Assembly (NCBI RefSeq): GCF_015220045.1 | Contig: NZ_JADBGB010000001.1 | Coordinates: 1 to 64,000 of the forward strand | Source of the DNA: Marivivens aquimaris | GTDB taxonomy: Bacteria > Pseudomonadota > Alphaproteobacteria > Rhodobacterales > Rhodobacteraceae | Direction: 5' to 3' | Length of the DNA: 64,000 bases | Shown here: one piece after another, positions 19,574 through 28,433 of the stretch | How positions within the stretch are numbered: the stretch's first letter is position 1 | Layout: each line of letters begins with the position of its first letter | Position numbers and translations under genes: made by a program | Notes under the pieces: generated by a model | The model's input: only the letters and a program-made list of their open reading frames with translations | What the model was told of the DNA's origin: nothing | Database searches by the model: none

Positions 19574-19726
19574 ATGACGGTGAAAAATACTAAGTCGGGC
19601 AAAGGCCCCGAGACACTCACAAGAGAAGAGCGGCTCAAGGCTGCGCTGAAGTCGAACATGGCGAAGCGCAAGGCGCAGGCACGTGCACGCGCCGCTCATG
19701 AAGAAGAATCGAAAGAGGACGAATAG
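19574..19726 (+). CDS. Small basic conserved-type protein upstream of murA
   Basis: A 50-codon open frame from ATG 19574 to TAG 19726, seven bp before murA. The product is highly charged: MTVKNTKSGKGP, a helix LTREERLKAALKSNMAKRKA, then a Glu/Asp-rich end. The position and composition match short hypothetical proteins seen before murA in roseobacters, though that comparison is from memory. It is probably cotranscribed with murA. Function unknown. Confidence 0.6.
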   Translation: MTVKNTKSGKGPETLTREERLKAALKSNMAKRKAQARARAAHEEESKEDE

Positions 19727-19732
19727 GGCACA

Positions 19733-21001
19733 ATGGATTCCATTTTGGTAAAGGGCGGTAAGCCGCTAAGCGGACAAATCGCTATCGCGGGGGCCAAGAA
19801 TGCCGCGCTCGCTCTGATGCCGGCCACTCTGCTGAGTGAAGAGCCGCTGACGCTGACGAACACGCCGCGTTTGTCCGACATCAAGACAATGACCCAGCTT
19901 CTTCAATCGCTTGGCGCTGAAGTGTCGTCGCTGCAGGACGGCAAGGTTGTTGCCATGTCCTCGCACGATCTTACGTCGACCCGCGCGGAATATGACATTG
20001 TTCGCAAGATGCGCGCCTCAAATCTCGTGCTTGGTCCGCTGCTGGCGCGTTACGGACACGCCACGGTTTCGCTGCCGGGCGGCTGTGCAATCGGTGCGCG
20101 TCCGATGGACATCCACATCTCGGCTCTCGAAGCGCTGGGCGCAGAGATCGAACTGAAAGAAGGCTACCTCCACGCCAAAACCAACGGCGGTCTGAAGGGC
20201 GGTATCGTGAAGCTGCGATTCGCTTCTGTCGGCGCGACCGAGAACGTTCTGATGGCTGCAACGCTCGCCAAGGGCACCACGGTCATCGAAAACGCGGCCC
20301 GCGAGCCCGAAATCGTCGACCTTGCCCGCTGTCTGAAAAAAATGGGCGCCCAGATCGAAGGCGAGGGCACCAGCCGCATCGAAATTCAGGGCGTCGACCG
20401 TCTGGGCGGCGCGACCCATCCCGTTGTCACCGACCGTATTGAGCTCGGCACCTATATGCTGGCCCCCGTCATCGCGGGCGGCGAGGTCGAATGCCTTGGC
20501 GGTAAACTGGAGCTGGTGGAATCCTTCGTTGAGAAACTGGAAGAAGCTGGAATCACCGTCGAAGAAACCGAAGCGGGCCTCAAGGTGCGCTGCGAAGCGG
20601 GCCGTGCGAAGGCCGTCAACGTGACGACCGAGCCGTTCCCCGGTTTCCCGACCGACCTTCAGGCGCAGATGATGGCGATGCTCTGCTTGGCTGACGGTAC
20701 TTCGGTGCTGGAAGAAAAGATCTTTGAAAACCGCTTCATGCACGCGCCGGAACTGGGCCGCATGGGGGCGAACATCGAAGTCCACGGCGGCACCGCGACC
20801 GTTCACGGCGTCGAAAAAATGAAGGGCGCTCAGGTCATGGCGACCGACCTGCGTGCGTCTGTTTCGCTGATCCTCGCCGGTCTGGCTGCCGAAGGTGAAA
20901 CCCAAGTGAATCGCGTCTACCACCTCGACCGTGGTTACGAGAACGTCGAAGAAAAGCTCGGCGGGGTTGGCGCACAGATCGAACGGATCAAGGAACAATG
21001 A
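19733..21001 (+). CDS. murA: UDP-N-acetylglucosamine 1-carboxyvinyltransferase
   Basis: 422 residues. MurA adds enolpyruvate to UDP-GlcNAc, the first committed step of peptidoglycan synthesis. The start [20 protein letters not shown], the paired AKNAALAL, and the loop cysteine in [11 protein letters not shown] (Cys118, the residue fosfomycin alkylates in the family) are intact, as is the late segment [19 protein letters not shown]. Its TGA overlaps the next start (ATGA), so DUF2948 is translationally coupled. Confidence 0.97.
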   Translation: MDSILVKGGKPLSGQIAIAGAKNAALALMPATLLSEEPLTLTNTPRLSDIKTMTQLLQSLGAEVSSLQDGKVVAMSSHDLTSTRAEYDIVRKMRASNLVLGPLLARYGHATVSLPGGCAIGARPMDIHISALEALGAEIELKEGYLHAKTNGGLKGGIVKLRFASVGATENVLMAATLAKGTTVIENAAREPEIVDLARCLKKMGAQIEGEGTSRIEIQGVDRLGGATHPVVTDRIELGTYMLAPVIAGGEVECLGGKLELVESFVEKLEEAGITVEETEAGLKVRCEAGRAKAVNVTTEPFPGFPTDLQAQMMAMLCLADGTSVLEEKIFENRFMHAPELGRMGANIEVHGGTATVHGVEKMKGAQVMATDLRASVSLILAGLAAEGETQVNRVYHLDRGYENVEEKLGGVGAQIERIKEQ

Positions 21002-21477
21002 CCGAAGACGCCCGTTTCGAAGACGGCGGCGAGGCTCCTCTCCGCCTGATGGCAGTCGATGCCGAAGACCTTCAGGTCGTATCGGCGCTGACGCAGGACG
21101 CGGTTTTCCCCGCTAATGAAATCGGTTGGTATCCAGCGGAGCGGCGCTTTGCCATTCTGATCAACCGTTTCCGCTGGGAAGACCTCGATGCCGCGCAGAA
21201 ACGCGGGCGTCAGGTCGAGCGGGTGCAGTCGGTCCTCATGTTCCAGTGCGTGATGAACGTGCAAAGTCAGGACGTCCCGCAACGTGATGCGGACACGGTT
21301 CTGTCGATCCTATCGATCGACTGGAAAGCGGGCGAGGACGGCGCAGGATCGATTCTGCTGAACCTCGCTGGCGACGGTGTCATCAAGCTCGATGTTGAAG
21401 CGATCGAGATCATGCTCAAGGACGTCACGCGCCCCTATATCGCGCCGTCCCATCAGGCACCGAGCCATCCCGAATAA
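20998..21477 (+). CDS. DUF2948 family protein
   Basis: A 159-residue protein matching DUF2948, an alphaproteobacterial family usually found between murA and hisD. Recognisable parts are [20 protein letters not shown] and [16 protein letters not shown]. No catalytic motif is visible and its role is not known. It overlaps murA by 4 bp and is followed by a 92-bp gap with a hairpin before hisD. Confidence 0.88.
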   Translation: MTEDARFEDGGEAPLRLMAVDAEDLQVVSALTQDAVFPANEIGWYPAERRFAILINRFRWEDLDAAQKRGRQVERVQSVLMFQCVMNVQSQDVPQRDADTVLSILSIDWKAGEDGAGSILLNLAGDGVIKLDVEAIEIMLKDVTRPYIAPSHQAPSHPE

Positions 21478-21480
21478 CGC

Positions 21481-21501
21481 GGCGCTACGTTTTGTAGCGC
21501 C
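21481..21501. other. Hairpin before hisD
   Basis: GGCGCTAC-gtttt-GTAGCGCC is a perfect 8-bp stem 4 bp after the DUF2948 stop. No T-tract follows, so it may be a weak terminator or an mRNA-processing structure separating the murA and hisD segments. Confidence 0.45.
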
Positions 21502-21569
21502 TTGACGCCTCCCTTCACATTGAAGGGGGGCGTTTGCGCATGTATCACCTGCGGCGAAGGAGACAGCCG

Positions 21570-22871
21570 ATGCCCCAATTTCTCGATACGACTGATGCAG
21601 GTTTCGAAGACGCCTTTGTGGCGCTGTTGGGAATGAAGCGTGAGGACAGCCCCGATGTGGACGCTGTCGTTGCCGACATCATTGCGGACGTGCGCAAGCG
21701 CGGCGATGCGGCGGTGCTGGAGCTGACCGCGAAGTTCGATCGCATGGAGCTGACCGCAGACAAGCTGCGGTTCTCCGAAGCCGAGATCGAAGAGATCATC
21801 CAGCAGGTATCGGACGAAGAACGCGCCGCGCTTGAACTCGCCGCCGAACGCATCCGCGCCTACCACGAACGCCAGATGCCCGAAGATGCACGCTGGGAAG
21901 ATGCCGCAGGTGCCTCGCTCGGGTGGCGCTGGTCGGCTGTGTCTGCTGCGGGTCTTTATGTGCCCGGTGGCCTCGCGTCCTATCCGTCGTCGGTTCTGAT
22001 GAACGCCATTCCTGCCAAGGTTGCGGGCGTCGAGCGTCTGGCCATCGTCGTGCCGACCCCCGACGGCGTGGCGAACCCGCTGGTTCTGCTGGCTGCGAAG
22101 ATCGCTGGCGTTGACGAAGTGTACCGCATTGGCGGTGCGCAGGCCGTTGCTGCACTGGCCTATGGCACCGAAACCATCGCGCCTGTCGATAAGATCACCG
22201 GTCCGGGCAACGCATTCGTGGCTGCCGCCAAGCGCCGCGTGTTTGGCAAGGTCGGCATCGACATGATCGCAGGCCCGTCGGAAATCCTCGTGATCGCCGA
22301 CAAACACAACAACCCCGACTGGATTGCGCTCGATTTGATGTCGCAGGCCGAACACGACGAATCCGCGCAGTCGATCCTGATCACCGATGACGCCGACTTT
22401 GGCCGCGCTGTTGCCGATGCCGTGGACAAACGCCTTGAAACGCTGGAGCGCCGCGCGATTGCGGGCGCGAGCTGGCGCGATTTCGGGGCGGTGATCACTG
22501 TCAAAGACATGGATGAGGCCGCTGCGCTGTCCGACCGCATCGCGCCCGAGCACCTCGAGCTTTGTGTCGAGGATGCCGACGCGCTATCCGAAAAAGTCAC
22601 CCACGCCGGTGCGATCTTCATCGGCGGTTGGACGCCCGAGGCTATCGGCGACTACGTTGGCGGCCCGAACCACGTTCTGCCGACCGCCCGCTCGGCGCGT
22701 TTCTCGTCTGGTCTGTCCGTTATGGACTTCCTCAAGCGCACGACGCTGGCCCGCATGACCCCCGACGCCCTTCGCGCGATCGGTCCGGCGGCGGAGCGTC
22801 TGGCGAAGTCCGAGAGCCTCGAAGCTCACGGATTGAGCGTTCGCGCCCGCCTCGACAAACTGAACGGCTAA
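21570..22871 (+). CDS. hisD: Histidinol dehydrogenase
   Basis: 433 residues. HisD oxidises L-histidinol to L-histidine in two NAD+-dependent steps. Clear family segments are VPGGLASYPSSVLMNAIPAKVAG, split here as GLYVPGGLASYPSSVLMN, the PTPDGVANPLVL stretch, DKITGPGNAFVAAAKR, and the zinc/active-site region SQAEHDESAQSILIT with PEHLEL. ATG 21570 follows AAGGAG; an upstream ATG (21534) gives a non-conserved extension. Confidence 0.96.
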   Translation: MPQFLDTTDAGFEDAFVALLGMKREDSPDVDAVVADIIADVRKRGDAAVLELTAKFDRMELTADKLRFSEAEIEEIIQQVSDEERAALELAAERIRAYHERQMPEDARWEDAAGASLGWRWSAVSAAGLYVPGGLASYPSSVLMNAIPAKVAGVERLAIVVPTPDGVANPLVLLAAKIAGVDEVYRIGGAQAVAALAYGTETIAPVDKITGPGNAFVAAAKRRVFGKVGIDMIAGPSEILVIADKHNNPDWIALDLMSQAEHDESAQSILITDDADFGRAVADAVDKRLETLERRAIAGASWRDFGAVITVKDMDEAAALSDRIAPEHLELCVEDADALSEKVTHAGAIFIGGWTPEAIGDYVGGPNHVLPTARSARFSSGLSVMDFLKRTTLARMTPDALRAIGPAAERLAKSESLEAHGLSVRARLDKLNG

Positions 22872-22879
22872 CTACAGCT

Positions 22880-22902
22880 CGCGGGACAGGATATGTCCCG
22901 CG
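22880..22902. terminator. Hairpin after hisD
   Basis: CGCGGGACA-ggata-TGTCCCGCG is a 9-bp perfect stem beginning 9 bp after the hisD stop. There is no T-run, so termination is possible but not proven; translation of the next gene starts 72 bp later. Confidence 0.5.
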
Positions 22903-22973
22903 ATGCCCGTTGCCGCATTGCATGAACGCATGTGGGCCGCTACCAATTGGTCGACCAAACGGAAGACCCGCCC

Positions 22974-23447
22974 ATGAGCCGTATCAGCCACATCGAACTC
23001 GACGATTCGAACCTGCCGCCTCCCACTCCCGAAGTGGAGCAGGAACGGAAGGTTGCGATGTTCGACCTTCTGGAAGACAACAGCTTTGATCTGCCTGCCA
23101 AGGACGGCAAGGTGGATGGGCCGTACAAGCTCGCGCTGTCGATCCGCGAACGCCGCCTTGTGTTCGATATCCGTAACGAGGCAGGCGATCCGGCGTCGGA
23201 AATCCACCTCGCGCTAGGGCCGTTCCGTCAGGTCGTCAAAGACTATTTCCAGATTTGCGCCAGCTACTTCGATGCTGTGAAGACCGCATCCCCGAGCCAG
23301 ATCGAAACCATCGACATGGCCCGCCGCGGTATCCACAACGAGGGCGCCAACATCCTGCAAGAGCGGCTGGATGGTAAATGTGAGGTCGACCACGACACCG
23401 CCCGCCGCCTGTTTACCCTGATCTGCGTTCTGCACTTCGGGGGCTGA
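22974..23447 (+). CDS. UPF0262 family protein
   Basis: 157 residues, matching UPF0262, an alphaproteobacterial family often next to hisD. Conserved parts are ISHIELDDSNL, VAMFDLLEDNSFDLP and the C-terminal RRGIHNEGANILQERL with DHDTARRLFTLICVLHFGG. No enzyme motif is evident; function unknown. ATG 22974 is the start that gives the conserved MSRISHIELD opening. The next gene starts 2 bp after its stop. Confidence 0.93.
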   Translation: MSRISHIELDDSNLPPPTPEVEQERKVAMFDLLEDNSFDLPAKDGKVDGPYKLALSIRERRLVFDIRNEAGDPASEIHLALGPFRQVVKDYFQICASYFDAVKTASPSQIETIDMARRGIHNEGANILQERLDGKCEVDHDTARRLFTLICVLHFGG

Positions 23448-23449
23448 CC

Positions 23450-23923
23450 TTGTCGGAGAGCGAGAAGGAATACGACCCGCTACCGCAGTCCATCCTCTTC
23501 TGCTGTGACCATAACGCTGTGCGTTCACCGATGGCAGAAGGGTTGATGAAAAAGTACTACGGGACAGGCTGTTACGTGCAGTCAGTGGGCGTCAAAAACG
23601 ATCTGGAGATCGACGGCTTCGCGATTTGCGTCTGTCAGGAAAAGGACGTGGAGCTTTCGCGTCACCGCTCCCGTTCGTTCGACGAACTCAAGGAGTGGGG
23701 GGATGATCTGTCGTCTTTCGATCTGATCGTTGCGCTTTCTCCGGCGAGTCAGCGTCAGGCGCTCGAACTCACCCGATTTTATCACCTCGAGGTCGAATAT
23801 TGGCCGATTTTGGACCCAACAGGTCTCGGAGAGACACGTGAGGCCAAACTCGACAGTTATAGACAGACACGAGACCAGATTATTTCACGCCTCCACGCGC
23901 GTTGGGGGCCGCCAAAGGAGTAA
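23450..23923 (+). CDS. Low-molecular-weight protein tyrosine phosphatase-like protein
   Basis: 157 residues with the LMW-PTPase P-loop near the N-terminus: FCCDHNAVRSP gives C(X)5R with Cys19 and Arg25. In the classical loop (CxGNxCRS) the residue before the arginine is a second Cys; here it is Val. The distal acid is in ILDPTG. Start is TTG 23450, 2 bp after the UPF0262 stop, and the first ATG would cut the P-loop. It is coupled to UPF0262 in the hisD cluster. Substrate unknown; an arsenate-reductase-like role is less likely given the loop. Confidence 0.85.
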   Translation: MSESEKEYDPLPQSILFCCDHNAVRSPMAEGLMKKYYGTGCYVQSVGVKNDLEIDGFAICVCQEKDVELSRHRSRSFDELKEWGDDLSSFDLIVALSPASQRQALELTRFYHLEVEYWPILDPTGLGETREAKLDSYRQTRDQIISRLHARWGPPKE

Positions 23924-23929
23924 GCCGCA

Positions 23930-24331
23930 ATGGCCGCGACCGAAGTTCTTCAACGCTATTTCGATGCCTTCAATGCAGGTGACAAAGCAGGGATGCTGGC
24001 CGAACTGGCCGACGACGTGGAGCATCACGTCAACGAAGGGAACGTCCGCAAGGGCAAGGAGCTTTTCTCCGACTTCTGCGACCACATGGACCGCTGCTAC
24101 CGCGAGTGCCTGACCGACATGGTGTTCATGGTGAACGAGGACGGTACACGTGCCTCCGCTGAGTTCATCGTGAACGGCGAATACCTCACCACTGACGAGG
24201 GCCTGCCCGAAGCGAAAGGCCAGACCTACAAGCTGCCCGCTGGTTCGTTCATGACGCTCAAGGGCGACAAGATCACCCGCGTGACCACCTACTACAACCT
24301 GTCGGATTGGATCCGTCAGGTCTCCGCATGA
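23930..24331 (+). CDS. SnoaL/NTF2-like protein (ketosteroid-isomerase-related)
   Basis: 133 residues with the NTF2-like cone fold pattern: ATEVLQRYFDAFNAGDKAGM, then LADDVEHHVNEGNVRKGKE and a final strand pair FMTLKGDKITRVTTYYNLSD. Members include isomerases, cyclases and many binding proteins without proven reactions, so only the fold is called. It overlaps the next acetyltransferase (ATGA) and belongs to a tight run of five genes. Confidence 0.82.
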   Translation: MAATEVLQRYFDAFNAGDKAGMLAELADDVEHHVNEGNVRKGKELFSDFCDHMDRCYRECLTDMVFMVNEDGTRASAEFIVNGEYLTTDEGLPEAKGQTYKLPAGSFMTLKGDKITRVTTYYNLSDWIRQVSA

Positions 24332-24915
24332 GTCTGACGTTCGAAGTTCTGAGCGGCGACGCGATCACGGACGCGCTGGATGATCTAGCACGTCTGCGTA
24401 TCGCGGTCTTTGCGGAGTGGCCGTACCTCTATGACGGCGACATGGACTACGAACGCAAATACGTGGCGACCTACCGCGATGCGGAGGAGGCGATTCTCGT
24501 TGCCGCCAAGGACGGTGACAGGATCGTCGGTGTCGCCACCGGCACCCCGATGGAGGATCACGCGGATGACTTCGCCGCACCTTTTGCCGTAACGGGCATT
24601 CCGCTGGCCGAGATCTTCTACTGCGCCGAATCCGTTCTGCTGCCCGAATATCGCGGGCAGGGGGCGGGACACGCGTTTTTCGATGCGCGAGAGGCGAAGG
24701 CCCGTGCGCTGGGCCGCAAATACGCGGCTTTCTGCGGTGTGATGCGTCCCGCCGATCATCCCGACCGCCCCAAAGGCTACCGCCCGCTCGATGCGTTCTG
24801 GACGAAACGGGGGTACAAGAAACTCGACGGTGTCGTGGCGCGTTTCCGTTGGAAGGATCACCGCGACACCGAGCAGACCGAAAAGCCGCTCCAGTTCTGG
24901 ATGAGAGAATTATGA
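24328..24915 (+). CDS. GNAT N-acetyltransferase
   Basis: 195 residues. The acetyl-CoA loop is visible in VLLPEYRGQGAGHAFFDARE, preceded by the strand IFYCAESVLL. The N-terminal half starts LARLRIAVFAEWPYLYDGDM. ATG 24328 overlaps the upstream stop by 4 bp and the gene overlaps the following nitrilase by 4 bp, so the SnoaL-GNAT-nitrilase trio is translationally coupled. The pairing of a GNAT with a carbon-nitrogen hydrolase recurs in bacteria, but the shared substrate is not known. Confidence 0.87.
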   Translation: MSLTFEVLSGDAITDALDDLARLRIAVFAEWPYLYDGDMDYERKYVATYRDAEEAILVAAKDGDRIVGVATGTPMEDHADDFAAPFAVTGIPLAEIFYCAESVLLPEYRGQGAGHAFFDAREAKARALGRKYAAFCGVMRPADHPDRPKGYRPLDAFWTKRGYKKLDGVVARFRWKDHRDTEQTEKPLQFWMREL

Positions 24916-25790
24916 AAATTGCCGCCGCCGCCTACCGCCCCGAATGGCACCCCACCAAACGGGATTTGAACGCCAAGCTGGACAAATGGGTGTCCGAGGC
25001 TGCGGGCAATGGCGCGCAGCTTCTGATTTTTCCCGAATACGGCGGCTGCGAAGCGGCTCTGGTCGGCACGCCCGCCGATGTGTCCCCTGCTGAATGGGCA
25101 AAAAAGATGTGTGATGCGGCCCAGAACTGGCTCGATCTGCATATCGCTCTGGCCAAGAAATACAGCGTCCATATCCTCGCCGGATCGCTCTGCGTCCATG
25201 TCGGCACGCGGATTGTGAACCGCGCTTATATGGTGTCCCCAACTGGCCATGTGGCCTGGCAGGACAAGCTGATCCTGACGCCATATGAGCGCAACGAGAT
25301 GGGCATCAATCCGGGGGCGGAGGTCAAACTGCTCGACACTGCGCTGGGCCGGATCGGTGTTCTGATCTGCTACGACAGTGAATTCCCGCTGCAAGCCCGC
25401 GCGATGTGCGAAGGCGGCGCGGATATGATCCTCGTGCCATCCGCCACCGATCTGCCTGCTGGTCAGACCCGCGTGCGCCAGTCGTGCCGTGCCCGCGCCA
25501 TTGAAAATCAGTGCCTGATCGTGCAGGCGCCTGTCCTTGGCCCTGTGCGTGACTGCGATGTGCTGGACACCGGAACGGGCCGCGTCGGGTTCTTCTGCCC
25601 TCCTGATCACGGGCTTCCCGAAGACGGGATTGTGGCCGAAGGCAAGACCGACTCTGCCGCGTGGGTCTATGCCGAGGTTGACCCTCGAGCCATCGCCGCA
25701 CCCCGCGAAACAGGGCAGGTTGGCAACTTCAGCCACTGGAAAGAGCAGGATTCCCGACTACATAAGGTGCAAACGCATCAGTTGGCGTGA
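24912..25790 (+). CDS. Carbon-nitrogen hydrolase (nitrilase superfamily)
   Basis: 292 residues with the nitrilase Glu-Lys-Cys triad: Glu42 in LLIFPEYGG, Lys119 in WQDKLILTPYE and Cys153 in GVLICYDSEFP. Superfamily members hydrolyse amides, N-carbamoyl compounds or nitriles. ATG 24912 overlaps the upstream GNAT stop and starts MKIAAAAYRPEWHP, the normal opening strand. The specific amide is not identifiable from the sequence. Confidence 0.92.
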   Translation: MKIAAAAYRPEWHPTKRDLNAKLDKWVSEAAGNGAQLLIFPEYGGCEAALVGTPADVSPAEWAKKMCDAAQNWLDLHIALAKKYSVHILAGSLCVHVGTRIVNRAYMVSPTGHVAWQDKLILTPYERNEMGINPGAEVKLLDTALGRIGVLICYDSEFPLQARAMCEGGADMILVPSATDLPAGQTRVRQSCRARAIENQCLIVQAPVLGPVRDCDVLDTGTGRVGFFCPPDHGLPEDGIVAEGKTDSAAWVYAEVDPRAIAAPRETGQVGNFSHWKEQDSRLHKVQTHQLA

Positions 25791-25871
25791 AATACCCTTG
25801 AAAATTCACTTTTTCGGGCGCATTTAGACGCCGCCTGCCACATGGGTAGGGACATTACTTTTGGAGAACAC

Positions 25872-26090
25872 ATGGCCAAGGAAGAACTGCTCGAATTCCC
25901 CGGTGTCGTGAAGGAACTCCTGCCGAACGCGACATTCCTGGTCGAGCTTGAAAACGGCCATACGATCATCGCGCACACCGCAGGTAAACTTCGCAAGAAC
26001 CGCATCCGCGTCCTCGCGGGCGACAAGGTTCAGGTCGAAATGACCCCGTACGACCTTACCAAGGGTCGCATCAACTATCGTTTTCGGTGA
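25872..26090 (+). CDS. infA: Translation initiation factor IF-1
   Basis: 72 residues, the exact usual length for IF-1. [20 protein letters not shown] and the OB-fold segment [20 protein letters not shown] are diagnostic. IF-1 binds the ribosomal A site during initiation. ATG 25872 is chosen; the in-frame ATG at 25842 would add ten residues not seen in the family. Its end overlaps maf by 4 bp. Confidence 0.98.
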   Translation: MAKEELLEFPGVVKELLPNATFLVELENGHTIIAHTAGKLRKNRIRVLAGDKVQVEMTPYDLTKGRINYRFR

Positions 26091-26686
26091 GCACTCTTTC
26101 ACCGACATCCGGTCTGAAGCTGATCTTGGGCTCTGGTTCGCCGCGGCGACTGGAGCTTTTGGCGCAGATCGGTGTTGCCCCTTCGGATGTTCGTCCGCCT
26201 GACGTGGACGAAGACCCCCGCAAGGGCGAACTTCCCCGCGAATACGTGAACCGCATCGCTTCGGACAAGGCAGCCGCGATTGCCTGTGCCGAAGACGAGG
26301 TGGTTCTGTGTGCCGATACGACCGTAGCGATGGGCCGCCGCATCATGGGCAAACCCGCGAACGAGGCCGAAGCGGCCGAGTTCCTCTATGCGCTATCGGG
26401 GCGTCGTCACCGCGTGATCACCGCTGTTGCGGTCAAGCGCGGGACGCAGGTCTGGCAGAAGGACGTCGTCACCACCGTGTCGATGAAGCGTCTGTCGAAC
26501 CCCGAAGTGAACAGCTATCTCGCATCCGGTGATTGGAAGGGCAAAGCTGGCGGTTACGCCATCCAAGGCCCTGCCGGTGCATTCATCCCGTGGATCAACG
26601 GGTCATTTACCGGCGTTGTTGGCCTGCCTCTTGCAGAGACCGCAGGACTGCTGACCGCCGCCGGATATCCCCTTTACGGAGCGTGA
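26087..26686 (+). CDS. maf: Maf-family nucleotide pyrophosphatase
   Basis: 199 residues. Maf proteins are house-cleaning pyrophosphatases acting on dTTP/UTP or modified nucleotides. The opening [19 protein letters not shown], the [16 protein letters not shown] segment and the [17 protein letters not shown] loop are conserved. The start is GTG 26087, overlapping the infA stop, so the two are coupled. infA-maf-rng-yacG is a familiar alphaproteobacterial order. Confidence 0.94.
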   Translation: MSTLSPTSGLKLILGSGSPRRLELLAQIGVAPSDVRPPDVDEDPRKGELPREYVNRIASDKAAAIACAEDEVVLCADTTVAMGRRIMGKPANEAEAAEFLYALSGRRHRVITAVAVKRGTQVWQKDVVTTVSMKRLSNPEVNSYLASGDWKGKAGGYAIQGPAGAFIPWINGSFTGVVGLPLAETAGLLTAAGYPLYGA

Positions 26687-26689
26687 GCC

Positions 26690-27724
26690 ATGAAAGGCCG
26701 TACGATTCTGCTCGACCACATCAATGGTCGTGAAGCCGCTGCCCTTATGGTCGATGGCAAACTCGACGATCTGCTGATCGACGACGAGGACCAGCCGCGC
26801 GTTGGCGCGATCTTCCGTGCGATCTGCGACCGTCCGCTCAAGGGGCAGGGCGGTATGATGCTGCGTCTCCCCGAAGGCGAGACCGCGTTCCTGCGTCAGA
26901 CCAAGGGCCTGCGCCCCGGTCAGGCGATGCTGGTGCAGGTCACGGGCTACGCTGAAGGCACCAAGGCCGTTCCGGTCACGGACCGCGTTCTGTTTAAGAG
27001 CCGCTATGCCATCGTGACCCCCGGCGCGCCGGGCATCAACGTGAGCCGCGCCATTCAGGACGAAGAAGAGCGTGCACGCATTTCGGCCATCGGCCATGCG
27101 GAGATGGAGGACGACTTCGGTCTGATCCTGCGTTCTTGCTGTGAGGGTGCGTCGGACGACGACATTGCCGAAGACATTCAGGCCATGGCCGATCTGGCCC
27201 GCGCCGTTCTGGGCGACGCCGAAGGCACCGAGCCCGAAGCGCTGACCGAAGGCGACGGCCCGCACACGATTGCGTGGCGCGAGTGGACCATCCCTGCCGA
27301 GGTCGTCACCGACGAAAACTGCTTCGAACATCAGGGCGTGCTCGACCAGATCGAAGAGCTGAAGAGCCCGCTGGTCCAGCTGGGCGACGGTTACACCATG
27401 TATGTGGAGTCCACCCGAGCGCTGGTGGCTGTCGATGTAAACACTGGCGGCGACACCTCCCCCGCAGCTGCGCTCAAGGCGAACCTTGCTGCGTCGCGTC
27501 TGTTGCCGCGCGCGCTACAACTGCGCGGCTTTGGTGGTCAGGTCGTCGTGGACTTCGCGCCGATGTCCAAAGCCAACCGCCGACAGCTTGAACAATCGCT
27601 CCGCGCCTCGTTCAAGAACGCAGGGATCGAAACCAGCCTTGTCGGTTGGTCGACCATGGGCCTGTTCGAGATGCAGCGGAAGCGTGAGCGTCTGCCCACT
27701 CTGCCCCTGATCGGAGATATCTGA
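26690..27724 (+). CDS. Ribonuclease E/G family protein, short form
   Basis: 344 residues, shorter than E. coli RNase G (about 490). The catalytic metal site is intact: VDVNTGGDTSPAAALKANLA and QVVVDFAPMSKANRR supply the paired aspartates, and ARAFLQLRG-like ALQLRGFGG lies between. The N-terminus starts MKGRTILLDHINGREAAAL and carries little of an S1 domain. Such short forms sit beside maf and yacG in this lineage and probably process rRNA or tRNA ends. The gene ends exactly where yacG begins (overlap of 1 bp). Confidence 0.9.
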   Translation: MKGRTILLDHINGREAAALMVDGKLDDLLIDDEDQPRVGAIFRAICDRPLKGQGGMMLRLPEGETAFLRQTKGLRPGQAMLVQVTGYAEGTKAVPVTDRVLFKSRYAIVTPGAPGINVSRAIQDEEERARISAIGHAEMEDDFGLILRSCCEGASDDDIAEDIQAMADLARAVLGDAEGTEPEALTEGDGPHTIAWREWTIPAEVVTDENCFEHQGVLDQIEELKSPLVQLGDGYTMYVESTRALVAVDVNTGGDTSPAAALKANLAASRLLPRALQLRGFGGQVVVDFAPMSKANRRQLEQSLRASFKNAGIETSLVGWSTMGLFEMQRKRERLPTLPLIGDI

Positions 27725-27903
27725 TGGCTTGCCCGATTTGCCAAAAGGAAACGGATCCCAAGTATCGCCCCTTCTGTTCGAAGCGGTGCGCTGACGTGGA
27801 TCTGTCCCGCTGGTTGTCGGGCAGCTACGTCATTCCGGCCCCGCTGGTCCCCGAAGACGAGGACGAGCGACCGGATGACAGCACGTTCAACCGGCCAAAC
27901 TGA
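27724..27903 (+). CDS. yacG: DNA gyrase inhibitor YacG (zinc-binding)
   Basis: A 59-residue protein from ATG 27724 to TGA 27901-27903. The Cys4 zinc knuckle is complete: MACPICQ (Cys3, Cys6) and FCSKRCADVDLSRW (Cys18, Cys22). E. coli YacG binds gyrase and inhibits it. The start overlaps the RNase gene's stop (TGATG). Acidic C-terminus PEDEDERPDD is as usual for the family. Confidence 0.95.
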   Translation: MACPICQKETDPKYRPFCSKRCADVDLSRWLSGSYVIPAPLVPEDEDERPDDSTFNRPN

Positions 27904-28433
27904 CGATACGAATCGGTATTTGCCAGCGTCGAGCGGGTGGAAGGCGATTCTGTAGGATTGACCCGTTTGGGACAGCGCTTTTGCGGCGTTTCGCCTGTCT
28001 TCCAACTGGCTGAAGATATAGAGACGGCACGGCGTCAGAAAATGTTAGGGCAATTATCCCTTAGTTTTCCGTCCCATATGCGCCCGCCCATTTCGTATGC
28101 ACCTCGCAGCCGGCGAATATTGTGGCGAAATTTGGGCAGCGCCTCTTAGCTATCCGCAATTTCCCATAAAACACCCCTCCAGAAATACACCTTAGGGTAG
28201 TCAACTATGCGTAAGGATGTATCGATATAGTCGAACATTTGTTCAACTATTACCCTGTTGGCTAAATGAGTGGATACTGCAGGCTATAGCCTTCATCCGC
28301 TGGGGTTGCGGATTAGTCCTCTGCGATAATGCGCAGATTTCCGAATAGATCAGACTGGTTCCTGTAGTATCCGGCGTTCTGCGTCAAGCGGGTTTCGACC
28401 CTGGCCAGAGCGCCCTTTTACAGGGTGGCCTTA
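27904..28433. other. 530-bp intergenic region upstream of the glycosidase-RTX gene
   Basis: No convincing reading frame. The middle (about 28150-28270) is AT-rich and contains the dyad GAACATTTGTTC (around 28229-28240) between two copies of CAACTATnnnC-like sequence, so it could hold the promoter and an operator for the downstream gene. The 11-mer TTAGCTATCCG occurs at 28146 and reappears in a hairpin at 48735 inside the island. Confidence 0.5.
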
